NCBI GenBank assembly: GCA_020630245.1
Contig: JAHDBZ010000018.1
Location: forward strand, 1,696 to 17,550
Reading direction: 5' to 3'
Length of the DNA: 15,855 nucleotides
Origin: Candidatus Altimarinota bacterium
Lineage (GTDB): Bacteria; Patescibacteriota; Gracilibacteria; UBA4473
Below the pieces are notes generated by a model. It had not been told where the DNA came from, did no database searches, and saw only the letters and a program-made list of their open reading frames with translations. Position 1 is the first letter of the stretch. The number at the start of each line of letters is the position of its first letter. The translations under genes and the position numbers were made by a program. Shown here piece after piece: positions 6,921-12,217 of this stretch.

Positions 6921-6935
6921 TAAATGGTGAATGGT
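6908..6935 (+). repeat. heptamer-period array overlapping the ribB stop
   Basis: The units are GAATCGT, GAATAGT, AAATGGT and GAATGGT. The ribB TAG stop (6918-6920) lies within the second unit, and the first encodes the end of RibB. It has the same period as the arrays at 4823 and 5872 but a different consensus. Confidence 0.7.
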
Positions 6936-6946
6936 TTTTGGTTCTA

Positions 6947-6955
6947 TGCTACAAT
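6947..6955 (+). promoter_or_regulatory. extended -10 promoter of the HIT gene
   Basis: TGC followed by TACAAT (6950-6955) makes an extended -10. No good -35 is seen. A start near 6962 gives a leader of about 23 nt before ATG 6985. Confidence 0.65.
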
Positions 6956-6984
6956 TCTTGTTGTATTTCTAATCCCCTCTCATC

Positions 6985-7332
6985 ATGGCTTTCATCGGTA
7001 TGGACGTTTTCAAACAAATCATCGACCGGGAAGCCCCGGCAGATATCGTCTATGAAGACGATCAGTACATCGTCATCAAAGACATCAATCCCAAGGCTAA
7101 AGTTCACCTTCTCGTGATACCAAAAGAAGACGGACTCATCACCGCTAAAGACGTTAACCTAGACCGTCTCGAGGTGTTTGGCGGACTTTTTTGGGCGGCA
7201 AAACAAGCCGCCGAGCTCGAAGGAATCGGTGATGGTTATGACCTTCACATGAATGTCGGTGAATCCAGCGGACAGATCATCCCGCGCGTTCACTTACACG
7301 TCCTGAGTCCGGATTTTGAGTGTAGTCTCTAG
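6985..7332 (+). CDS. HIT-family nucleotide hydrolase/transferase, variant His triad
   Basis: A 115-residue histidine-triad protein closely resembling bacterial HinT, the family of purine nucleoside phosphoramidases. DVFKQIIDREAPADIVYEDD (residues 7-26) and KAKVHLLVIPK (37-47) match the family fold. The triad at 101-107 reads RVHLHVL, where His-x-His-x-His is normal. The first His is Arg101, while the middle His103, the expected nucleophile, and His105 remain. The tail after the triad is only eight residues, shorter than E. coli HinT. The Cys residues of zinc-binding members are missing. The stop TAG overlaps, within one CTAG, the stop of the convergent gene at 7329. Activity seems likely, but the altered triad may change substrate or metal use. 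Confidence 0.93.
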   Translation: MAFIGMDVFKQIIDREAPADIVYEDDQYIVIKDINPKAKVHLLVIPKEDGLITAKDVNLDRLEVFGGLFWAAKQAAELEGIGDGYDLHMNVGESSGQIIPRVHLHVLSPDFECSL

Positions 7333-7799
7333 ACTCCTACGCCGCCTTGCATCGGGTTTGAACTATAAGCGCCAATTCCTACTGAAAGGTTTTCAGCGGT
7401 TTCAGACCCGAGTCCTTCGGCATTACTATCGGCCCCTCTCAGTTGTTGGGCGCTAAAATCTTCGTTATTTCGAAAAGCTCCAGCATCGACTTCTGTTCCG
7501 CAAAGCTCTGTCAGTTTTTCCGCTTGTGGACGAAGCGCTGACTCGGCATTGTCAGCGTGTTTTCTGCATTCAAAACGCTCATTTTCTTCAGCGCCTTTAA
7601 TATCCTCCTGAGCTTCAACCTGACGATCTGGCGTCACATTTGGCACTTCATTGAAGGTTTCCTGTGCCACTCCTACTTTTAGATCGGCTACTTCTTTGGT
7701 ATTCTTACTTTTGTCAACGGCTTCAGCATATTCATCCAGCAGATTTTTCATCTCCATACCTTGTGGTAGATCGCGACCGGCTTCAAAATTGTGTGCCAT
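7329..7799 (-). CDS. hypothetical acidic soluble protein
   Basis: A 156-residue protein that I do not recognise. It is rich in Glu, Asp, Ala and Asn. The central part (about residues 55-110) is probably helical, with two Cys near 78 and 100. The C-terminus is Gly/Ser/Asn-rich and likely disordered. There is no signal peptide and no membrane segment. It begins two bases after the stop of the 7802-8107 gene, so the two form an operon transcribed from the promoter at 8114. Its final TAG shares CTAG (7329-7332) with the stop of the HIT gene. Confidence 0.75.
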   Translation of the reverse strand: MAHNFEAGRDLPQGMEMKNLLDEYAEAVDKSKNTKEVADLKVGVAQETFNEVPNVTPDRQVEAQEDIKGAEENERFECRKHADNAESALRPQAEKLTELCGTEVDAGAFRNNEDFSAQQLRGADSNAEGLGSETAENLSVGIGAYSSNPMQGGVGV

Positions 7800-7801
7800 A
7801 G

Positions 7802-8107
7802 TTATACGTCAGCTAATTCAGATTCAATATCCTCGATGATCGATTCCTCCTGGCGTTCGATGGCTCTTTCTGCGTGATGGTAGTAGATCTTAATTTTTTT
7901 TTCGGCCGCTACCTTACGAACGTGGGCTACGTTTTTGTAGTAGTCGGTGAGCACGGATTTTTCTTTTTCGAGCGCCAACACTAAATCGGCCAACTGCGCT
8001 TGCTCAAGCGAAGAGAGTTTGGCTTTCATGATCTGCTTCTGCTCTGCATTGAGTAGTTCTGATCCCTCAATTAATCGTACTACGTAGACCGGATCGATTT
8101 GATTCAT
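7802..8107 (-). CDS. hypothetical coiled-coil protein
   Basis: A 101-residue, highly charged protein with no recognised family. Residues 20-95 are almost continuously helical by composition (SSLEQAQLADLVLALEKEK, then Lys- and Glu-rich stretches), consistent with a coiled coil. It is the first gene of a two-gene operon with 7329-7799. Close spacing suggests partner or co-regulated products, but nothing shows their task. The predicted transcription start coincides with the A of the ATG. Confidence 0.8.
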   Translation of the reverse strand: MNQIDPVYVVRLIEGSELLNAEQKQIMKAKLSSLEQAQLADLVLALEKEKSVLTDYYKNVAHVRKVAAEKKIKIYYHHAERAIERQEESIIEDIESELADV

Positions 8108-8113
8108 CTGAGT

Positions 8114-8122
8114 ATTATATCA
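8114..8122 (-). promoter_or_regulatory. extended -10 promoter, leaderless, for the 8107 operon
   Basis: On the minus strand TGA precedes a perfect TATAAT (8114-8119). Seven bases further is 8107, the A of the ATG, so the mRNA is predicted to be exactly leaderless. The -35 is weak. Confidence 0.7.
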
Positions 8123-8139
8123 TATTTAGGGGCAGAAAG

Positions 8140-8190
8140 CTAGACAACAAGACTCTAGATTCTAGTATCTCGCAATCTAGCATTCTAATT
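8140..8190. repeat. CTAG-phased 7/8-base array between DHH gene and 8107 gene
   Basis: CTAG occurs at 8140, 8155, 8162 and 8177, with CTCG at 8169 and CTAA at 8185, giving intervals of 15, 7, 7, 8 and 8. The stop codon of the DHH-like gene (minus strand TAG, 8185-8187) is made by the last in-phase unit. Confidence 0.65.
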
Positions 8191-9540
8191 AGCCGGAAAA
8201 CTCTTCTTAAGCCACCCCTTTTCCTTTTTGTCTGGTTTCGCACCTTTCCCAGCGGTTTCTCCTGTGTTTTCATGTGGTTGAAACGGCGCTTCAAATGGAA
8301 TTGACTCCGGAGCCTTTGGCGTCACTGGCATTGGTACTTCTTCGACTTGTTCTGAAGCGTTTATATTGCTCGGACGACAATCCCTGTATTTCGTAGCTGC
8401 ATTCGGATCAATGCCTTTTGTTTGGATTTGGTAAGATTCGAGGCGAGTGGTGACTTCTTTTTCGATGTCGGCTAAATGGATTCCCGTCGCCGACAGATCA
8501 ATCCCGCCGGGCACGTTGGTAAATTTACTGTCCCCTACGAATTCAGGCCAATCCACACTTGGGTCATTCGTACGCAACTGAACCTGCACCCGTCCTCCAA
8601 ACTCATAAAAGAGCGCAAAGAAATCACTGCCATCAACAAACCTTAGAATATCGCGCGTCAGGTTTTCGATATTGTCAGGGGTTGCTTCGAGCATCTGGAA
8701 GTCAGTCTTGTGAAGTACCGAAGTACAGATTCGATGCGTTTGATCGAACTCCAATCGGCTAAATACTTGGCCCCATAATTTGAGTGTCTTCAGTGATTTT
8801 TTCTTGTAGAGGTTTTCGATGATATCCGACTGCCGGGCGCCAAGTGATTGTAATTTACTAGCCGTAGCAAAGGCTGAAGCGGTCGTATGATTTCCCAGAA
8901 AGCTTTCACTCCCCGCTACCACACCAGTAAGCAGGGTGGTGGCCATATCCGAAGTGATTTCAACTCCTTGGTCGGCCATCAAGTCATAAATGATTTCACT
9001 GACCCCGGATTTGGTTGGATCGACGAGATTTACCTTAGCATAAAACTGATTGGCCGCGTCTGTTGCTATGTTGACTAACGGTGTCGTCTGAAAAAAATCA
9101 ATATGATCGGTGTAGATCGTCCCTAGATCAGCTAAATCACTAACCTCAAGACAGAGTATCAAATCGTATTTTTCTTCCTCTTGTTGAAGCGAAATGGCCT
9201 GTTTATCAACTGGTAGAGTGATACGAATGGCTCCGTCTTCGCCTACGACATAATCTAGAACTTCTTTGTCCGTACCGCCCGCTACCGAAATCACTACATT
9301 TCCCTGACGAGAAAAAGTAGATTCAAGCACTTCCAGGCCATTGATAAAGTCTAGATTAGGCGCGACCTCTCCCGGGAAAATGGCTTTTGCCTGTTTCCCC
9401 TGTCCTACCAACCATTGCTGTAGACCAAGCAGCGCCATCGTGCCATCTCCTTCACTCGTAGAAGTCGTAACACAGAGGATCTTCTGTGCTTGAGCGATGA
9501 GGTTAAGGGTTTGCTTTTTAGACTCAGGAAGTGTTCTCAT
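8185..9540 (-). CDS. DHH/DHHA1-family protein with degenerate catalytic motifs (pseudoenzyme)
   Basis: A 451-residue protein with the overall plan of NrnA-like DHH phosphoesterases, but every metal-binding motif is altered. Motif I, usually TH-x-PDGD, reads TTSTSEGDG (25-33). Motif II, usually a D-x-SD type, reads LEVSD (131-135). The DHH motif, usually NIDHH, reads NIATDAAN (157-164). The following GI-x-TDTG-x-F motif reads GVVAGSESF (206-214). In the DHHA1 part the GGGH-xx-AAG motif reads GGIDLSATG (345-353). Between them the fold-shaping sequence is kept, such as VDPTKSGVSEIIYDLM (173-188). A poorly conserved Pro/Lys/Glu-rich tail (about 382-451) is added. The inferred role is binding or structural rather than hydrolytic. 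It starts from a strong promoter divergent from serS. Confidence 0.75.
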   Translation of the reverse strand: MRTLPESKKQTLNLIAQAQKILCVTTSTSEGDGTMALLGLQQWLVGQGKQAKAIFPGEVAPNLDFINGLEVLESTFSRQGNVVISVAGGTDKEVLDYVVGEDGAIRITLPVDKQAISLQQEEEKYDLILCLEVSDLADLGTIYTDHIDFFQTTPLVNIATDAANQFYAKVNLVDPTKSGVSEIIYDLMADQGVEITSDMATTLLTGVVAGSESFLGNHTTASAFATASKLQSLGARQSDIIENLYKKKSLKTLKLWGQVFSRLEFDQTHRICTSVLHKTDFQMLEATPDNIENLTRDILRFVDGSDFFALFYEFGGRVQVQLRTNDPSVDWPEFVGDSKFTNVPGGIDLSATGIHLADIEKEVTTRLESYQIQTKGIDPNAATKYRDCRPSNINASEQVEEVPMPVTPKAPESIPFEAPFQPHENTGETAGKGAKPDKKEKGWLKKSFPAN

Positions 9541-9570
9541 GAAGGGGGTATAAAATTGAGATTAGAGATT

Positions 9571-9599
9571 ATTTTAAAATATTTTTTAATATTTGTCAA
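9571..9599 (-). promoter_or_regulatory. strong promoter of the DHH-like gene
   Basis: On the minus strand a perfect TTGACA (9594-9599), a 17-base spacer and TAAAAT (9571-9576) are seen. The start near 9564 gives a leader of about 24 nt. The -35 overlaps that of an opposite promoter at 9593. Confidence 0.75.
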
Positions 9600-9621
9600 A
9601 TAATATGTAAGACTTTATCGT
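9593..9621 (+). promoter_or_regulatory. divergent promoter toward serS
   Basis: TTGTCA (9593-9598), a 17-base spacer and TATCGT (9616-9621). The predicted start near 9628 is three bases before ATG 9631 of a 12-codon ORF. The -35 shares the palindrome TTTGTCAAA with the minus-strand -35, so both promoters probably cannot be occupied together. Confidence 0.45.
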
Positions 9622-9630
9622 ACCACACCT

Positions 9631-9669
9631 ATGGCCAAGCCCACAAAAATTCCTAATATTAGTCCGTAA
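9631..9669 (+). CDS. possible 12-codon leader ORF upstream of serS
   Basis: ATG to TAA encodes MAKPTKIPNISP. It would be translated from a nearly leaderless mRNA if the promoter at 9593 is used. It contains one Ser codon, late, and three Pro, so it is not a classical Ser-rich attenuator peptide. Its stop TAA is also the first part of a TAAAAT element. The ORF is short enough to be chance. Confidence 0.2.
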   Translation: MAKPTKIPNISP

Positions 9670-9672
9670 AAT
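9667..9672 (+). promoter_or_regulatory. candidate -10 of serS
   Basis: TAAAAT would start a transcript near 9679 with a 33-nt leader made of octamer repeats. No matching -35 or TG extension is seen, so this is only a candidate. Confidence 0.3.
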
Positions 9673-9711
9673 TAGCAAACTAGCACGTTAGCAAATTAGC
9701 AAACTAAGAAA
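9672..9711 (+). repeat. octamer-period array abutting the serS start
   Basis: Five in-phase units occur: TTAGCAAA, CTAGCACG, TTAGCAAA, TTAGCAAA and CTAAGAAA. The serS ATG begins at the next base. The consensus is YTAGCAAA, the same as at 13518. Confidence 0.85.
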
Positions 9712-10971
9712 ATGCTCGATCTCAAAGCTATCCGACAGCAACCTGATGATTTTAAACGCCGACTCGCCCGCAAAGGCATCGATGAACAGCTAATCGATGA
9801 TCTCCTGGCAGCGGACGTAACCCATCGTGAGCACCTCCAGAAAGCCGAAGCAGCGAAAAACGCGCAAAACGAAGCCTCAAAACGCATCCCGCAGCTCCAG
9901 GGCGCAGATAAAGAAGCCGTACTAGCTGAGATGAAACAAATCTCCGAAGATCGCAAGACCTACGAAGCCGACGCTGAACATGCCAAGCAAGCCATGATGC
10001 AGATTTTGGAATCGCTCCCCAATCCCCCACGGGACGAGGTACCAGACGGTGCTGATGACAGCGAGAATCAAGTCGCTCGCACCGAAGGCACGGTCCCAAG
10101 CTTTGATTTTGAACCAAAACAACACTGGGAACTCGCCGAGAGCCTCGATCTCCTGGACATGGAACAGGCCGCGCAGGTATCTGGAAGTCGGTTTTATTAC
10201 CTGCGTAATGAACTCGCCCTGCTGCAACAAGCGCTCATGATGTGGGCCTTTAAAAAAGTTGCTAACGCGGGCTACAGCGCCACTATCCCACCGTTCATGA
10301 CCCGAGAACAAGCGATCTATGGTACGGGATACCTCGACAAGGACGAAAACTACGTCATCAACCCGGGCGTCGATGACCTCTACCTGATCGGTACCTCGGA
10401 AGTCCCGATGGTTAGTCTACACGCCGATCAGGTCCTCGACTTAGACACGCCACGGCGCTACTGCGCCTATTCACCGTGTTTCCGTCGTGAGGCTGGGAGC
10501 TACGGAAAGGACACCAAGGGAATCCTCCGCGTGCACCAATTTGAAAAGATCGAAATGGTCATCTTCTGCAAGCCCGAACAAGCCGTAGAACTACACGAAG
10601 AGATCCGCCAACTCGAAGAAGACATCCTCCAAGACCTCAAAATCCCCTACCAGGTCATCGATATCTGCACGGGTGATCTCGGAAACTCTGCCTCGAAAAA
10701 GTACGACCTCGAAGGCTGGATGGCCGGCCAAGGTAAATACCGAGAACTGACCTCAACCTCGATCTGTGATGACTTCCAGACTCGACGACTCAACATCCGC
10801 TACAAAGACTCCAACGGCAAGCTACAGTACGCCTGCGCCCTCAATGGCACGGCGGTCAGCTCTCGCCCGTTGATCTGTCTACTTGAAAACAACCAAAACG
10901 CTGATGGCTCGATCGACATCCCAGAGGTCCTCCAACCGTACTGTGGGTTTAGTAAGATTGAGGCGAAGTAG
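9712..10971 (+). CDS. serS: seryl-tRNA synthetase SerS
   Basis: A class II synthetase that charges tRNA-Ser, 419 residues. Residues 1-105 are the N-terminal tRNA-binding domain with the long antiparallel coiled-coil arm (roughly 30-100, Ala/Glu/Lys/Gln-rich). The catalytic core has GSRFYYLRNELALL (158-171, motif 1 region), the TSE loop (228-230), motif 2 starting FRREAGSYGKD (257-267), and motif 3 NGTAVSSRPLICLLENNQ (378-395) with the class-defining Arg. Motif 3 differs from the common NGSGLAVGRT, and WMPGQ is WMAGQ (336-340), so it is a diverged but probably active enzyme. There is no Shine-Dalgarno; the ATG directly follows an octamer array. No terminator was found between it and the structured region at 10983. 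Confidence 0.97.
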   Translation: MLDLKAIRQQPDDFKRRLARKGIDEQLIDDLLAADVTHREHLQKAEAAKNAQNEASKRIPQLQGADKEAVLAEMKQISEDRKTYEADAEHAKQAMMQILESLPNPPRDEVPDGADDSENQVARTEGTVPSFDFEPKQHWELAESLDLLDMEQAAQVSGSRFYYLRNELALLQQALMMWAFKKVANAGYSATIPPFMTREQAIYGTGYLDKDENYVINPGVDDLYLIGTSEVPMVSLHADQVLDLDTPRRYCAYSPCFRREAGSYGKDTKGILRVHQFEKIEMVIFCKPEQAVELHEEIRQLEEDILQDLKIPYQVIDICTGDLGNSASKKYDLEGWMAGQGKYRELTSTSICDDFQTRRLNIRYKDSNGKLQYACALNGTAVSSRPLICLLENNQNADGSIDIPEVLQPYCGFSKIEAK

Positions 10972-11014
10972 AGTACCATAAATTGACTTTTCAATAAAAA
11001 GCAATAATTTACTG

Positions 11015-11152
11015 GTGACCGAATTTGTCTACGGGGTTGATTCAACACCCATGGACCTGAAACGGTCGCTTCTGTTCACACTAAAAAAAGGAGGACCCAT
11101 GATTTATCATGTTGTGAGTAAAACTCACAGACTCATCATGATCCCTAAATAA
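11015..11152 (+). CDS. candidate small ORF, 45 residues (GTG start), unknown
   Basis: The frame is open from 10982 to TAA 11150-11152. Possible starts are GTG 11015 (45 aa), ATG 11051 (33 aa, MDLKRSLLFTLKKGGP onward) and ATG 11099 (17 aa, MIYHVVSKTHRLIMIPK). GTG 11015 lies exactly seven bases after AATAAT (11003-11008), matching the leaderless spacing seen for other genes here. ATG 11099 is preceded by AAAGGAGGA, the only strong Shine-Dalgarno-like sequence I noticed in the window. The product would be basic, with no membrane segment and no family I know. It overlaps the hairpins at 11014-11070 and 11106-11142, so coding and structure may compete. It could be a leader peptide, a small protein, or chance. 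Confidence 0.4.
   Translation: MTEFVYGVDSTPMDLKRSLLFTLKKGGPMIYHVVSKTHRLIMIPK
11087..11098 (+). promoter_or_regulatory. strong Shine-Dalgarno before ATG 11099
   Basis: AAAGGAGGA (11087-11095) ends about four bases before ATG 11099. The confident genes in this window lack a clear Shine-Dalgarno, so its presence here is notable and favours the 17-codon form of the small ORF. Confidence 0.5.
11106..11142 (+). repeat. nested hairpin in the small-ORF region
   Basis: An outer stem ATCATG/CATGAT (11106-11111 with 11137-11142) encloses an inner stem TTGTGAGT/ACTCACAG (11112-11119 with 11123-11130, one T-G pair) with loop AAA. Six unpaired bases (11131-11136) bulge on the 3' side. It lies in the 17-codon ORF. 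Confidence 0.65.
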
Positions 11153-11219
11153 ACTTATCTAGTGGATCAGCAGTGTGAGTAAGGGATGGCGATTGCGTCC
11201 CAAAAAAACTCACAGACTC
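11121..11219 (+). repeat. duplicated 14-base block with complementary partner
   Basis: AAACTCACAGACTC occurs at 11121-11134 and again at 11206-11219. The complementary TGTGAGT occurs at 11113-11119 and 11174-11180. Four blocks are therefore arranged as GTGAGT, ACTCAC, GTGAGT, ACTCAC, so blocks 1+2 and 3+4 can pair, or 2+3 instead. Confidence 0.8.
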
Positions 11220-11273
11220 TCTTCTTGGTAATTTCCCCCAGGAATCCCAGGCCAGGAAGAGAGTTCTTTTTTC
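11216..11273 (+). terminator. intrinsic terminator with 13-bp stem
   Basis: ACTCTCTTCTTGG (11216-11228) pairs with CCAGGAAGAGAGT (11252-11264) over 13 bp with one T-G pair. The 23-base loop has a small inner TTCC/GGAA stem, and TTCTTTTTTC follows directly (11264-11273). It lies 57 bases before ATG 11330, so it either ends the small transcript or attenuates the downstream pair. Confidence 0.85.
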
Positions 11274-11329
11274 ATCAAAAACGGAGAACTTGCATTGATT
11301 TTTTTATATATTTTATTAAAAAAGTAGAG

Positions 11330-11698
11330 ATGAAAGATTTTGAAACAATCGCGCTCCAAAACACGATTGCACTTGAAAAAAGCACGGATCCTGCAGAGCA
11401 ACAGATGATGGTAGCTCTTAATAAAGTCATCGAATCTCCAGAATCGAGTAAATTCAACCAAGCCGTTGCCAATATTGGCATTCTGCGTCTTACCAGTGAT
11501 CCACGTTGGCAAACGGTGCTTCAATTACATGAAGACAGGCTACGAAAAAAAATTTCCCGAAGTAGTTCTCCTGCAAATACAAATCGAAACTTGGCTCGGG
11601 TCGCCGTAGCGGATGATATTGCTACTTGTTTAGAAGGGGTTAGTAAAATTCAGCAAATACGAATCAAAAATGGCCAAATTCCTTTTGGCACGTTTTAA
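11330..11698 (+). CDS. hypothetical protein, first of an AT-rich pair
   Basis: A 122-residue protein that I do not recognise. The frame extends upstream to ATG 11186, but that would run through the terminator hairpin and its T-run, so ATG 11330 was chosen. The sequence is mainly helical and polar, with MMVALNKVIESPESSKF-type helices in the first half and a Ser/Asn-rich break near residues 78-86. There is no signal peptide or membrane helix. A weak TTGCAT (11290) and TATTAA (11314) may form a promoter. It is followed after six bases by the GNAT-like gene, so they are probably one operon. The base composition is visibly richer in A+T than serS or cca, which suggests a different origin. Confidence 0.65.
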   Translation: MKDFETIALQNTIALEKSTDPAEQQMMVALNKVIESPESSKFNQAVANIGILRLTSDPRWQTVLQLHEDRLRKKISRSSSPANTNRNLARVAVADDIATCLEGVSKIQQIRIKNGQIPFGTF

Positions 11699-11704
11699 AC
11701 AAAT

Positions 11705-12217
11705 ATGACAGAATTTTTATCAACAAAAGACTCAACACAAAACAGGCTTCTTTCCGAGGCTATAATTACCTTTAATCAGGAACCAGGATACATCGTTTTT
11801 GATTCTTACAACACCTATGCTGGAGATCCCATGGCTACTTGGGGCGGAGTAATCGAGTCTCAGACACTAAAATCAAGTCTAAACGCTACCAGAAGAGTGC
11901 AAAACTCAAAATTAAGGAGAAAGGGATTATTTCAGAAACTATATGAAGAAGTACTACCCAAACTCGTAGCTGAAGGCGTTAATAGAATAATCACTGAAAC
12001 AAGAGTCCCTTCTACTGCTCGTTTTTTTATTAAAAATGAAGGCAAAATCACTAATTTGGAAGATCTAAACTACACAGAGACAGAAATCGAAACCTACCTA
12101 CGGCAAGGCGGTCACGGCAACATGCCTTTTACACTACAAATTGAGACAGCCATTGGCGAGCCGCTTCCTTCGTCTCAATCTCCCCAAGCACTTGCAAATC
12201 ATGTAGCTGCTGCTTAA
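11705..12217 (+). CDS. putative GNAT-like N-acetyltransferase
   Basis: A 170-residue protein with weak resemblance to GNAT acetyltransferases. A GYIVFDSYNTYAG / ATWGGVIES strand pair occurs in the first 50 residues. Next is an acetyl-CoA-binding-like turn and helix NSKLRRKGLFQKLYEEVLPK (67-86), where the loop would be R-x-x-G-x-x. RIITETRVPSTARFFIKNEG (94-113) corresponds to the typical strand plus N-x-A-xx-F-x-x-x-G end. The substrate is unknown. The last 29 codons lie antisense to the end of cca, and the tail after MPFTLQIETA (about 140-149) reads like extension rather than domain. It is probably co-transcribed with the 11330 gene. An unrelated fold cannot be excluded. Confidence 0.6.
   Translation: MTEFLSTKDSTQNRLLSEAIITFNQEPGYIVFDSYNTYAGDPMATWGGVIESQTLKSSLNATRRVQNSKLRRKGLFQKLYEEVLPKLVAEGVNRIITETRVPSTARFFIKNEGKITNLEDLNYTETEIETYLRQGGHGNMPFTLQIETAIGEPLPSSQSPQALANHVAAA

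Larger units (their letters stand above)
10983..11273 (+). ncRNA. candidate structured small transcript ending in an intrinsic terminator
   Basis: This fills most of the 358-base gap between serS and the next confident gene. A TTGACT (10983) and AT-rich -10 candidates (AATAAT 11003, TAATTT 11005) could start it, though none has ideal spacing. Elements in order are a hairpin closed by an 8-bp stem 11014-11021/11063-11070 (two G-T pairs) that contains a second hairpin GGGGTTG/CAACACCC with loop ATT; a strong Shine-Dalgarno at 11087-11095; a nested hairpin 11106-11142; a second hairpin 11174-11214 with inner stem 11183-11188/11196-11201; and a terminator 11216-11273. I could not match it to tmRNA, SRP RNA, RNase P, 6S RNA or a riboswitch I know. 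Part of it may be coding (see 11015-11152). Confidence 0.4.

Noticed and set aside
9752..10311. Long minus-strand frames opposite serS
   Set aside because: They are shadows of a well-supported gene, with no motifs and Arg/Ser/Leu-rich composition.
11050..11100. PreQ1 riboswitch or hammerhead ribozyme suggested by CTAAAAAAAGGAGG and CCTGAAACGG
   Set aside because: The order of conserved elements does not fit preQ1, and the CTGATGA core of hammerheads is absent.
11186..11329. 48-residue extension of the 11330 gene
   Set aside because: It runs through a terminator hairpin and T-run and has an unlikely composition.
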